Assembly: GCA_027596945.1 (NCBI GenBank)
Contig: JADGJH010000206.1
Span: 1-25,279 of the forward strand
Direction of reading: 5' to 3'
Source of the DNA: Physocladia obscura
Lineage: Eukaryota; Chytridiomycota; Chytridiomycetes; Chytridiales; Chytriomycetaceae
DNA: 25,279 nt
Shown: in pieces, positions 1-10,859 of the stretch
How positions within the stretch are numbered: the first letter of the stretch is position 1
Layout: each line of letters begins with the position of its first letter
Notes under the pieces: generated by a model
Told to the model about the DNA's origin: nothing
Seen by the model: only the letters and a program-made list of their open reading frames with translations
Databases searched by the model: none
Translations under genes and position numbers: made by a program

Positions 1-1208
1 CATCTGTGTATAAAAGTGCCCTTTACAATGACCAATTGACACTACATGTGTATATATGTGATTTGAATTGTATCTTTCTTATAAATAAAGTTAATGTATT
101 GAAACAAATGAGAATTTGTTATATTGCATTATTGACGCTCTGTGAATGTGAATGTGATATTATTTTATTGTGATAATGGTCATGATCAATTAGTTGATGT
201 TGGAGCAAAATAAATCTATTGTAAACAGCAAATTATAAATGTTAATGTATATTTATAGTATTTATTATGTGCTTCAACAGAGAATACACCTCCCAAGGAA
301 TGGTGCACTACTGTAGGATATCCACTCATTCCACAGCATCACTAAATCTGTCCAAAGTGTCATGAAAGACAGGGTGGAAACAAAGCAAGTACTGAAGCCA
401 TTGATGATTTTGTAGTAATAGACAAGTATTAGAAACAATTTTTGAAAGAATTAAAAGTGTTTAATTTTTACCAGAAATATCCAATTTGTTTGGTAGCTTT
501 TTAAATCAACTGATGCAATTGCTTCAAAATTCAATTTTGATGTATATTAAAATGTTAATCTTATTTTCTCCAGAAATTTCTCAAACCTTCTATTACTTTC
601 AAGAACTCAAAAAACAATTCAAACAATTTCCAACTGCTCTTTCCATCTTTTATTCTTTTTCTTTCTACTTCAAAAACTAATTAAACTCAACTTCTTTTTT
701 TACTTTATCATTTGTCTTATCAAATCAAAAACAAACCATTCAACAAGGATTAAACCTTAAACTCCAACTAACATACTCCTATCTCAAACTCTTATCATTT
801 AGTTCTGAGATACTTACTATTGAATTAGTTAACTCAAGCCACTGCAGCTACCAGGAAATGTTGCAATCTCCATTTATGATTGTGTATGGTAAGGATTTTT
901 AGCAAGAATTCCTGTTTTCTTTATTCTAGATTTTCATTGTTTAAAATCCTCAATCGCAAAAATTCCAAAAATAGTCTTTAAATAAATCTTGCATTTTCCT
1001 CCCCATACAAAACTTTCTTGTATTAATACAATAGCTACTGCTCAATGGCGGAAATGGCAAGTCCACTGTTTTGTCCTTTACTTTTTAAGTGACTTGAGCA
1101 ATTTCTTTCAATAAAGAGTGAATTCATCTTTCAATACAGCTTGAATCTTTTACACTTTAACAGGAAATCTTCTACTACTTTTCTTCAACTTACCTATATT
1201 TGTTTTTC

Positions 1209-1541
1209 AGTTCTTATTTAGCAATTTTCCAATATTCATTGATCAATCTATTGTTTCAAACCATATCACTTATCTTGATAAAAAAAAACCTGAAACTGCC
1301 CAAACAGTTTCTGCTACTGATTCAGTTAATTTTGCTAGCACAAACTTCTTATCTGTTCCAGATAATATTCAATCATATTTGCTGCTTGTCATGGTATGTT
1401 TGTTGCCATTTGAGCATGAGCAAATCTGGGACATAGTTGGGTGTCAGCAAATTTTCCATAGTAATGATTCACCAGCTCCCCAAATATTTGATCAAAACTT
1501 TCTTGAGTTGTTGAAGACTGCATGCTTTAATTAAAAAAAAA
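1209..1541 (+). pseudogene. Open frame without start; possible decayed element fragment
   Basis: One plus-strand frame stays open for about 110 codons and ends at a TAA near 1541. The last 50 residues or so look protein-like (FEHEQIWDIVGC, then a Pro/Asp/Phe-rich end). There is no ATG at the start, and I found no flanking exons that join in phase. I do not recognise the sequence. It may be a remnant of a transposable-element polyprotein, an exon of a degenerate gene, or a chance open frame in AT-rich DNA. Confidence 0.15.
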
Positions 1542-1900
1542 TACTCATTGGATGTAACTAATAACCATTATCCAATATGCTGGCAACTAAGTCTTACTAA
1601 TTTTTGATGCTATGGATAACTTGCATCATATTTCTATTGTCTTGAGGCATGGCACTCAATTTTGAATTATTTTTCAAAGAAAAAGTTTTGAATCCTAAAA
1701 TTATATCTCTATCAAAAAAGTAATACAGTGTTTCAAACTTAAAGAATACAATAAATTTTCATTTCTTTTGGAATTCACAAACACATGCTATCTGATGAGT
1801 TTTTATCAGGGGTTGGGGTTGATTTTGACAGGAATTATAGTTATTGTCTAAAACAGCCAAAACCTGGTATCCTTGACTTTCTCTTATTATCACTACTGCT

Positions 1901-1929
1901 ATTATTATTATTATTATTATTATTATTAT
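1901..1929. repeat. (ATT)n microsatellite
   Basis: An almost perfect ATT trinucleotide tract of nearly 10 units lies in the gene-free left flank. It is read as poly-Leu in one frame, which explains the short Leu-rich open frame there. Confidence 0.9.
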
Positions 1930-2319
1930 CATTGGTCAAACAGACAAGAAATAAGAAAACAAGGAGACCAAGTGAAGATTGAAATTGCTAGTTGTTTGAA
2001 TTTTTTCTGAGACAAAAATAGCATTTTTGTCCCATACAGACTGTAACTTTGGCTACTTTTTGATTTGCCTGTTCACTTTAAATTCTCTAGCACTAAACTA
2101 TGGTAGTATCGGTTCTTGCCAGTCCTTAGTGAATTTACCTAAAACCAGTCAGTATCTGTTAATTCTTGTCCAGTATTTACTTTTGTACGTGGAGAACAAG
2201 AAAAAAGGTTAATTATCAGTGTTGTTGTGTGAGAGCTATGTCCCCTGATCAAAACGAAACAGGTGGAACTGTTTAAATTATTCAATGCTATCACAAAATT
2301 TTTTTAAAACTGATTTGAA

Positions 2320-3511
2320 ATGCAACGAATTGGAATTGCATTGGACATTGACGGCGTTTTGATCAGAGGAAAAAAAGTTCTCCCGCAGGCAATTAGGGCA
2401 ATCGAAAAAATCAAGAAAAATAAAGTTCCCTTTATATTGCTCACGAATGGCGGTGGAATGGCTGAAGCGGTATGAAAAATTGTCCAAACCAAAATTACTA
2501 ATCAAAATTCACCAGAACAAAGCGCAAGAGTTGAGTGATAAGCTGGGCTCTGAAATCAAACCATACCAGGTTTTATATCTGGTGCTTTATATTTTTTTAA
2601 AGTTTCTGTTCAGATGATATTAGCTCACACACCAATGGCACCACTTGCGGCAAATTATTCTCACAATGATTCGGATGCTGTGTTAATTCTTGGAAAGGAT
2701 ACTTGTCGAGACGTTGCATTTGAATATGGGTTCAAGCATCCAATTTTATCTGAAGAAATATTAGCCGCTTGTCCAGAAGTATGGCCATTCCGAGCGCCAT
2801 CGGACAAATACTCGCCAGTTGAAATTAATCGTAGAGTTGGAGCGATTCTTTCATTTCATGATTCTCTTGACTGGGGACGCGATATTCAGATAGTTTGTGA
2901 TTTGTTGAGGACAAACGGCGACATTCGATGCATTATTGGTTTGTTTTAGCGTTATTTTTTGCTCCGAAGTTTTTCATTGAAATCTTTCAGACCAGAGACA
3001 GAAAGCAGGTGATAATTATTGCAACGATAGCAACCGAAAGCAACTTCCTGTTTATTTTTCAAATGGGGACCTCGTTTGGAGCAATAACTTATCTTTGACG
3101 CGTCTCGCGCAAGGTTCTTTTCGCAATGCGTTGGAAAATGTTTATTTGGTTGATTATCGAAAATTTTACTTTTCCTTATTTTAACTATTTTCCTCAAAGG
3201 GATTATCTGGTGGGCGTAAACTTCAACGTACTATGTTTGGAAAGCCTTGCAAAAGTACATATGATTTTGCTAAAAACGCGATTGATAGGCATGCTACTGA
3301 ACTATACGGCTTTAATCCTGGTTCCCTTGAAAAAAGATTGTATTTTGGAGTTGGGGATAATCCAGAATCTGATATTGAAGGGGCGAATCGGGCTGGATGG
3401 GCAAGTGTGCTTGTGAAGACTGGCGTTTATGAGTCAGGTTCTCATAACGCAACAGCGCTAGTTGAAGATGTTGAAGAAGCAGTTGACAGAATCTTAAGCA
3501 AAACAATTTAA
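2320..3511 (+). CDS. HDHD5: HAD-superfamily IIA hydrolase, CECR5/HDHD5 type
   Basis: Five exons join in frame: 2320-2469, 2516-2569, 2614-2938, 2991-3139 and 3200-3511, giving 329 residues. HAD motif I is D9-I-D11-G near the N terminus. Motif II lies in LTNGGG (41-46), the subclass IIA/CECR5 form, and motif IV is GDNPESD (278-284) followed by IEGAN. The middle contains the family's VYFSNGDLVW-type stretch. These signatures match the eukaryotic CECR5 family (TIGR01456, yeast YKR070W, human HDHD5). Members are predicted metal-dependent phosphatases, often mitochondrial, with no settled substrate. No clear mitochondrial presequence is visible because the protein starts almost directly at motif I. 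The ATG is preceded by poly-T and A-rich DNA. The start fits the family, but an upstream exon carrying a presequence cannot be excluded. Confidence 0.92.
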
Positions 3512-3551
3512 TTTACTTATTTAAGACGAGAGTGAAATTCATTTTCAAAAT

Positions 3552-3559
3552 TGACGTCA
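3552..3559. promoter_or_regulatory. CRE-type palindrome TGACGTCA
   Basis: A perfect TGACGTCA octamer, the binding site of CREB/ATF-type bZIP factors, lies about 205 bp upstream of the eS10 start codon and 40 bp after the stop of the preceding hydrolase gene. Its position suits a promoter element for the ribosomal protein gene. Function is inferred from the motif only. Confidence 0.4.
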
Positions 3560-3587
3560 AGGTTTGAATTCTGCATTCTTGCATCTG

Positions 3588-3631
3588 CCCATTCCATTCC
3601 CATTCCCATCCCCATCCCCATCCCCATCCCT
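3588..3631. repeat. Degenerate CATTCC/CATCCC tandem repeat
   Basis: About seven imperfect 5-6 bp units (CATTCC passing into CATCCC) form a pyrimidine-rich, strongly strand-biased tract in the eS10 promoter. Such tracts can act as promoter elements or be simple slippage products. It stands out because the surroundings are AT-rich. Confidence 0.8.
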
Positions 3632-3681
3632 GTTCCTATCCCACGAGCCATCCGAATTCTTTTAGTTGTTTCCAAATTTCC

Positions 3682-3763
3682 GTAAATGAATTAAGAGGAT
3701 AGGATCGTGTTGATTTCACACGTCGTGTTTATAATCTTTTGTTAACACTGTTTATTTTTGCAG
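3682..3763 (+). other. Possible 5'-UTR intron of eS10
   Basis: The bases directly before the eS10 start codon look like a 3' splice site: a GTTAAC branch-like box, then T-rich DNA, then TTTGCAG ending at 3763, two bases before the ATG at 3765. The best donor I see is GTAAATG at 3682, giving an 82-nt intron. Introns near the start codon are common in ribosomal protein genes. The donor is less certain than the acceptor. Confidence 0.4.
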
Positions 3764-3764
3764 A

Positions 3765-4482
3765 ATGTTGATCCCAACTGAGAACCGCAAGAAAATCTAC
3801 CAGTAAGTATTTTGGAACGTGATGTGCCTGGGCTTTGTGGGCTGAACGTCGAGTTGGGAAGTGTTTCTTCCTGCTGGGGCCTCGACGATTCAGCCACCCC
3901 TGAATCCGCTCTTTGCTTCCCTCTCCCGTAACTATTCGCGTTTAAATGCAATTCGAATACGCATCAATGTAACGAGTAATAATAATGGTTAATCCAATCG
4001 ATCAGACAACTCTTTCAAGAGGGTGTCCTTGTCGCTAAGAAAGACTACAATCTCCCAAAGCACAACGAAGTTGATGTTCCCAATTTGCATGTTATCAAAG
4101 CGCTTCAGTCGCTCGAATCGCGCGGTCTTGTCCACGTTCAGTTCTCGTGGCAATACTACTACTATTTCTTAAACGATGCCGGCATCGAATACCTCCGCAA
4201 GTTTCTCCACTTGCCGGTCGAAATTGTCCCGCGTACGCATATCAAGACTGCTAAAGCCCCAGGTGTTCGTCCAGGTCGTGAAGAACGTCCTCGCGGTGAG
4301 CGTCGCGATGGTGGTGATGGTTACCGACGTCGCGATGACGGTGAGAAGAAGGAAGGAGCTTCGGGAGACTTTCGCCCAGAATTCGTAAGTTTTTAACCGT
4401 TTAATTTTTTTTTTCTGATCTGAATACACTTTTACAGCGAGGAGGAATTGGTCGTGGAGGGCCACGCCCTACCCAAGCTTAA
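3765..4482 (+). CDS. RPS10: 40S ribosomal protein eS10
   Basis: Three exons, 3765-3802, 4006-4384 and 4438-4482, encode 153 residues. The N-terminal winged-helix domain is clearly eS10: it begins [13 protein letters not shown], continues with [10 protein letters not shown], has [17 protein letters not shown] near the middle, and ends with [10 protein letters not shown] (about 13-95). The C-terminal tail is rich in Arg, Gly, Glu and Lys and ends in an RGG-type segment, as in other eukaryotes. Length is close to the usual 150-165 residues. The protein sits in the small-subunit head near the mRNA entry region. Intron 1 is the longest in the gene (203 nt), relatively GC-rich, and contains a long stem-loop (listed separately). 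A polyadenylation-like AATAAA lies at about 4552-4558. Confidence 0.97.
3837..3897 (+). ncRNA. Stem-loop in first eS10 intron
   Basis: Within intron 1 of the eS10 gene, GGCTGAACGTCGAG (3840-3853) pairs with CTCGACGATTCAGCC (3881-3895), leaving one bulged base. Flanking GTG and CAC can extend the stem. The loop holds a second small hairpin (GGAAG with CTTCC). The host intron is longer and more GC-rich than its neighbours. A GTGATGT, close to a snoRNA box C, lies just upstream, and CTGA boxes occur nearby, but no complete C/D or H/ACA layout is clear. It could be an intron-encoded RNA, an autoregulatory splicing structure, or chance. Confidence 0.4.
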
Positions 4483-4615
4483 ACTTATGTTTAAATTTGT
4501 GAATTGAAGTACCCTTGAATTTGATTTTATATGTCGTAATTGACACACAGTAAATAAACGTTTATTGAAAAGCTGTTGATTTTTTTTTTCTTGAAACAAT
4601 CGTATCTGTTCGAAG

Positions 4616-7600
4616 ATGGCACCAAAATCGGTTCCAAACAGTGTTGCAGAGAAAGGCGTGATCGCGCCTCCTGAAAGTACGTGTTTTCATATGATTTTAG
4701 ATTTAACTGCACAACCGCGTAATGACTTGGTGGATTCACAGTTGTGTATAAAATGTCCAAGAAGATTGCACAACTCACAAAAGTAATATACTACCTTAAT
4801 ACCAAGAACGAGGACCACAATGTCGAAATACAGAGCCTTATTGATGCGTATGAGGATGAAATAACAGAGGTAAAGTTAAAAAGTTCAAAAGTGATATTTA
4901 TTCTTCCTTTTCCAACAGACAATAAATGACGGATCTACGCGACTGGCAGAAATGAAGGTCAAGCTGGAAGAGGTTGAAATTTCAAATAGCGAGAATGAAA
5001 AGACTTTAAGTGTTGGTTTCCTTCTTCTTTTATTGGTATTATTAACTAACGTACCCCCAGAATTATTTGAGGAAAATCGAACAACAAGAAAGTCAAATTC
5101 GTGATTCTTATGAGCGTGAAGTCGAAATGAAAGAAAGAATAGAGCAATTGGAATTGTAAGAGAGTTAAAATTTCGCAGGAACTCAGACTTATTTTATCCC
5201 AAGGGATTCCGAAAAAACAAATCTCAATTTCATGGACGATTTGACAAAATCACAGCAACTTCTACATGAAAGGGAAATGGATGAAAGATTTCAGGAACTT
5301 GGGTCTCAGCATAAACAAGAGGTTCGAAACAAAAGAAAGTTTTGGGGGGAAACTTGGGGAATAAAACACCAATTTTGTAGATTGCCAACTTGGAATTCGA
5401 AAATTCCGAAAAAATAAAGCAACTCGAAGAAGACTATAAAAACGTGCAAGAGCTTTTGGAAGACACAATTGCATCAACAAATCGAGAGGCTAGAATAATT
5501 TTATCCTATTTAAATTTACTTACAATTTAGCACAGATTGATGAACAACGAGAAAATTTTAAAAAACAATTACATATAATGGCAGAGGCGCACGCCGAAGA
5601 ATTAAAGACCCAAGAAGCTACATTTTCTCTAAAAGAAAAAGAATCAAAAGAGGAACTTGAACATGTAAGTCCATGAAATGAAAGAGAAAAAAAGAAGTCT
5701 TTTTAAAGTTTGACTATATATAAAAAAGAGTAATTAAATTAGGTGACAAAACGATATCAAGAAATCAAAGGTAACTTGGAAGGGCTGCATCAAAAAATAA
5801 AAAGGTGAATTATAACCTATTTTTTAATCAAAAGTAAAGAGATTCTATTCAGTCAACAAGAGGTTATCACCGATATCACAGAAAAATTAACGGAGAAAGA
5901 GGATGAATTGGCTGCAGCTAAAATCGAATTAAGTGGCGTTGAGACATCAGTAAAAGAAATGAAAATGGTAAAATAATATTGAAAGAAATGTGCGTTTATA
6001 ACTTATAATGATGAAGGAAATGGCATATCTATCAGATAGTCTCAATATCGCAAGTTTGTGCAACAAAAACCTGTCTTGAGAAAAGAATCTACATCCATTT
6101 ATTTTTTTTAATTTTTTTTTTTTCCATAGACGATCGATTGGAGAGCCAAGGACTTGAATTAGCAGAAAAATCCAAAAAATTCGCACTTCTGGAGATAGAA
6201 TTGACAAAATGTTCAGAAAAATTGGAAAATGCAAAAGCAGATTTCAAGGTGCTTCAAACCAACTATGAATCTGCTCAACAGTAAAGTCTTGTTTTTTCAT
6301 TACTATTTTTCTTTTTTTTTGTATATATTTACCGTTCCTTAATCATTTCATTTGCAAATTAACTTTAAGTACCATAAACGAACTTGGGGCCGAAATGTAT
6401 GAAGTAAATCGATCGAAAGCAGAAATGGAAGTCATGAAAGTTGAAGCAGGTTTTTGTGTGCCATACGTAGTCATATTTCTGTTTACTAAAACAGTTAGTT
6501 AGAACGAAAGCTTGCAAAAGTAATTGAAGATTTACAGCAGCAAGAGATTGATCTTATTGCAGTTAGGATTTTTCTCCATGTATTTTATAAAAATAACGAA
6601 CATATCCATAAAAACGCACATACACAAGAAAATGTATGCTGCTCTCGAAGCGCAATCAGCACGGATGTTGGAGGAATCAGAATTAAAGTTGAAAACAACG
6701 GTTGATGCACTTGAAGCGACCCATATAAAGGTAGTAGCTGCCAAAAATGATGAAATAGCTGCAACGATCCTGAAGCACGCAGCTGAGATTGAAAAATGGA
6801 AAAATATACTTCGAAAGCAAAAAGATGAAACTATGGAATTGAAAAATTTTATGCAGGTGAAAGAAAAAAAAAGATATATATATTGTTAAAAGAAAATTTT
6901 ACATATCAGGATCAATTAGATAAAATGGAAGAAGCAAAGAACTTAGTCAAAGAAAAGCTGGAGATGACTTTGAAAACTCTTCAAGAAAAAGTTGATGATA
7001 TTCAAGAGCTGCGCAAAATAGTTCAGGTATCTATGTCATAGCATTTTATATTTGATAATAATCTCTTCAAAAAGACACACGTAAATAGTATTAAAGCACT
7101 GGAAGTCGATAAGGCTGATCTTTACCAGAAAATGGTCCGTATGGATGACCAAATTCGAACTGAAATGAACGAAAAATTCCGTGTAGATAAATTAGAATCT
7201 GATGAGAAATGGTTTGGTTCACTTTTCCTTCTGCCAATTGTTTTTTCACTTTCTTACTCTCCCAGGGAAATATTCCACGCACATGAAATGCAAAACCTAC
7301 GAGATAAAATGACTCACGACCATCATTTGGAACTGATGGTAAGCGAGTTTAAATATAATATACGTTAATAAAAAATTCGTGAAAACAGGGAGCTATTGAA
7401 AAAACTGAGTTCGATTATAAAGATCAAATTGAAAGACTTGTGCGTGAGCATGAAATCCGTAATGAAGAATGGACAAAAACCAAAACCGACCTCGAAAATA
7501 GAAGCTTGACACTTGAAATCAATATTAAAATGCTCACCAAAGGAATTGCCGAAATCAGAGAGGTATTCAAATTGAATATTGTCGAATTTTATGTAAAAGT

Positions 7601-9059
7601 TCATTATCAAAGGAACATGCCCACAAATTAACGACATTGATGGACTCAAACGAAAAATTTATTGCACAAGAACGAAAAAATTTTGAATTTGAACTTACAG
7701 CCAAAGAAACACAACTTAAGGTCGCTAGTACTATCGCGTTAGGAAATCTTGAGAAAAAGCACGCAGGAATCCTGGAAGAACGTGAAAGTGCGCATAAAAA
7801 GATGGTGGATGAGTTGAGGAATCTAAACACAAAGAATGCCCTACAAGCCAAAAAGGTCCGAGAATTTAATTTCAAAAAAAAAATTTAATCTCGAAATAAA
7901 AAAGGAGGCCGAAAGCAAGCTCAATACGGAAGTCATTCGCCTGAAAATTTTACACACCGATGAAACCCGCGCCTTGATTGAAAAGTACAACCAAGAAAAT
8001 GCAGAAACAGTCCTGCAAATGAATGTGCAACGGAAAGCAGCTCTGAAAGAACAAAGTGACACGCACTATATTGAAATGGAAGTTTTAAATAGTAAAATTG
8101 AGGAGCTGAAATTCGAAATCCTTCGGCGAACAGTTCAGTTTATGAAGATAAATTATTTTATGGCACAAATTCATAATTTTTATTAAAAAAATCAATTCAC
8201 GTATAAAAAGTCTGTGGAAGAAGCTTTTGCAAGACAAATTTCAGACCTTGAATACGAAATTTCGAAGCTAAAAGATACAATAGCGGCCCGGCATACAGAA
8301 ATTGCACGGCTCAAGGATCGGCATATGTTGGCGCTTGACACGCAACTTGAAACGCTCACAAAGCAACACGAAGCAAAAATATTCAATTTAAATGAAGAGC
8401 ATATCATGGAAGCCAACAATATGATTAAAGATTTTGAACTGGCACAAGATTACTTAAAGAAGCAGATAAAAACGCACGTGAAGCAGTTGAGTGAAGCAAG
8501 AATGAATAACTCTTGAGTTTTATTTATGCATATATAATAACTAGGTTGGAGGATGCAGCACTGAAGTATATTAATCGTGAGTCAAGAGACGATGATTTAG
8601 CCAAAATTTCGATATTGGAAGAGGATATTTCGAAACGGAAGAAGAGAACGCAAGTTCTTATTGTAAATATACTGAATTATTCCAAATAAAAGTATCGACA
8701 AAATAATTCCAAAAAGGACGAACTAGAATACTGCAAATTGGAGCTCTCAAACCGGGAAGCGAATTTTAATAAAATTTTCAATAAACGGCCCCTCGTTGGC
8801 TTAATTCAGCCCCTGACCGCGCCTGCTTCGTCTCCAAGCAAGGTACAATGTTATTGCATGTTTTTATAATTCTGTTTTCCCGACTTCATGAGTTTAAAAT
8901 CAAAAAATAAAGTCTCAAGAAAATTTTAGGAAATCACCGAAAAAGAGCATGTCTTTCTCCAAGTTACCCCCACTATTTTCTCCAACAATGACACCAATTC
9001 CGTCAGCACTACAAACTATTCCTATAGGAAGGCCGGCGCCTGCGGCACAAGAACCATAA
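4616..9059 (+). CDS. FAM184: FAM184-family coiled-coil protein
   Basis: Twenty-four exons join in frame to 1034 residues: 4616-4676, 4742-4869, 4919-5011, 5061-5155, 5204-5321, 5381-5488, 5536-5664, 5743-5804, 5853-5967, 6017-6053, 6130-6280, 6370-6449, 6503-6561, 6629-6856, 6910-7026, 7075-7211, 7266-7338, 7389-7562, 7613-7855, 7905-8132, 8211-8495, 8552-8662, 8717-8842 and 8913-9059. The family signature at 25-43 is MSKKIAQLTKVIYYLNTKN, which opens animal FAM184A/B almost identically. Near the C terminus, LELSNREANFNKIFN (951-965) matches the second conserved block. Between them is almost continuous Glu/Lys-rich coiled coil, and the tail (966-1034) is Pro/Ser-rich. Length is close to animal members (about 1060-1140). 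The molecular role of FAM184 is poorly known. Two introns (5489-5535 and 8496-8551) appear to use GC donors. Small internal exons are less certain than the ends. Confidence 0.88.
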
Positions 9060-9616
9060 AATAAAATAAATAATTGTATGTTTCGAAAAATCGACACCAT
9101 CATCCACCAATTCTGATACCTCGCGTTTGCACTAATATCAAACGTATGGCTGAATAATTAAGCTTTAAATTGACATATTCCGGTAGAGAAGGTTTGTTTG
9201 TTGAGTAAGGCAACAGAGAAAGAATACTGGAAAGGAAACAGTATGGCAAGGCGAAATCAACAGTATTGATTCGAATGCATAGCGAGAATAGACTGATTCA
9301 CAGGAATTAGGCAAAAATAGTGGAAGTTTATGGTTTCTTTCTGCACCGGAACGAAAACTCTCTTCAGTTGTTTTCTATTTTCTTTATTACTCTTTCTTTT
9401 TCAACCAACTTTGCCTTGAAAAGCGGTAATGCAAGCACGATATACTAACAGTCGTGATAATCAGTCAACACGGATCCGTGTTATGTTTGCCTCATGCATA
9501 ATTGTCGTATTTTTATTTCAAAGCCACTGCTTTCTTTTTATCAGAGGTTTTTACAGTTTGTTTACTTGTCGAGTAGAAAAAGGTTTCAAACCAACTTCCC
9601 AAACATCATCACAACC
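9060..9616. other. Convergent intergenic region, no gene seen
   Basis: This 557-bp gap separates the 3' ends of the FAM184 gene and the cardiolipin synthase gene. No exon set joins into a recognisable protein on either strand. It contains a T/C-rich stretch (about 9360-9410) and a perfect 14-bp palindrome, ACACGGATCCGTGT, at about 9469-9482. A GATTCGAATGC near 9267 resembles a tRNA B box, but no acceptor or anticodon stems could be folded around it. Confidence 0.5.
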
Positions 9617-10750
9617 TTAGTGGTTTTGTAAAACTTTGACATTATTCCCAAACCAATATGAAGCAGCTGACGCAATTGTTGTTCCACCAACAGTCCAACG
9701 CAGGGCTTCCAAACCGACGTGATCAATTGGAACACCATAAACTGGCGCCGCAAGAGACAGGTACATGAGTGCCAGTTGTAGAAAGGTATTAAGTTTACTT
9801 ATTAATGGAGGGCTCACGTCTGCAGATGGAAGAGATACATCCCAATATCGACTCCAAGTTTTCTGGATAATTACGTAAGTGAAAGAATATCAGGAGAAAA
9901 AACGGGATGGACTTACAGGGGGCGGAAGGGAAGTGTATCTGACTACCATTGTGCCGAGAATCAGACCAATGTCTCGCGCAATAATAAGGGAGGCGAGGGG
10001 AACTGGGATTGGGAGATCAAGTTAGAAGTCAACACGTGATAGACCGATTTAGATTCACCCACACGAAAGCAAGCCAGCATGACACAGCGACACGGTCAGT
10101 ACAGTCATGAGGATCTTGTCGGCGGCAGGGTCGAGCACGGTGCCAAAGTGCGATGTCATGTTGAAGCGGCGAGCAATAAATCCGTCAGCAACATCCGACA
10201 ACGCCGCGACGCCCAGCAATCCAAGTGCAACAGGATAGTTGTGTGCAGTGATGCACGCGCCAATCACAGGCGCCGCGCCGATCCGCGCCATGGTAATCAC
10301 GTTAGGCAAAGTATATATGTTTTCCTTCGTATTTTCCTGTTGCTTTGCTGTTCCCGTTTCCTTCGCGACTCCAGTCTCCTGTTCCTTTATGCCGTTGGCG
10401 ATTGTACGTGTGTTCTTGGGATTGTCGCTGCTTGACGATTGATTGCGAATGTGAATTCGAGTCGAAATAGAACCCAAACATGAGTCTGAACCTGAAATTC
10501 GCCTTCGCGTCAGATTATTAATGCCGCAAGCAACGCCAACATAAACAATAGTGCCAACAGGGCAAACAGAGTCAGCAGAACTGACAGAACCAACACGGGG
10601 GAACCCGGAGGAGCCGCAGAGACTGGAGAACCTTGTAATACCCCTAAAGACCCCGCCTGAGATAACCGAGAAAATAAATACGCTCGGGACACCTTGATGA
10701 TGCTGATAATGATAATACCGTAGCCGCCGCAAAACAGATGATGCCAGCAT
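9617..10750 (-). CDS. CRD1: Cardiolipin synthase (CMP-forming), mitochondrial
   Basis: Three exons read on the minus strand, 10750-10063, 10002-9917 and 9862-9617, giving 339 residues. The CDP-alcohol phosphotransferase motif is complete: D186-x2-D189-G190-x2-A193-R194-x8-G203-x3-D207-x3-D211. NIYTLPNVITMARI just before it, and IARDIGLI, SLPPP and ISKLNTFLQLALM after it, match eukaryotic CRD1/CRLS1, which joins CDP-diacylglycerol to phosphatidylglycerol in the inner mitochondrial membrane. PGP synthase of the PGS1 type is a different (PLD) family, so that alternative is excluded. The first 130 residues or so are Arg/Ser-rich and poor in acidic residues, fitting a long mitochondrial targeting region. 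The first donor used (T|GTGGGT at 10062) was chosen because it keeps frame and family spacing. A GTGAAT five bases further on would break the frame. The gene lies 109 bp downstream of the DUF599 gene on the same strand. Confidence 0.93.
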
Positions 10751-10859
10751 GCCAAATTCACAAATACCAATAAAAAATTAAAAATCGACAAAAACACTGA
10801 AACAGTTCACTCTTACGAATTGAACACATTGGCTCATTAATTAAATAAAGTCTTTATTT

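Larger units (their letters stand above)
1..2319. other. AT-rich left flank, no confident gene
   Basis: This stretch is AT-rich and broken by stops in all frames, with no set of exons that joins into a recognisable protein. A TATA-like TATAAAAG (about 8-15) lies some 70 bp upstream of an AATAAA (84-89), a spacing seen in LTRs, but no terminal repeat can be shown. Around 350-410 a frame reads a CxxC pair (CPKCH), and around 847-890 a frame reads SPFMIVYG, which loosely recalls the SPF..YG signature of retroelement integrases. A frame from about 1209 to 1541 stays open for about 110 codons without a start codon. Together these suggest decayed transposable-element sequence, but no family can be named. 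Confidence 0.4.

Noticed and set aside
1785..1982. Short Leu-rich open frame
   Set aside because: Its hydrophobic run is the translation of an (ATT)n microsatellite, not a membrane helix.
9250..9300. tRNA-like B box (GATTCGAATGC)
   Set aside because: No matching acceptor, D or anticodon stems could be formed around it, and the A-box candidate is poor.
10079..10435. Plus-strand open frame of 118 codons
   Set aside because: It is a shadow of the cardiolipin synthase exon on the other strand, which carries the full CDP-alcohol phosphotransferase motif.
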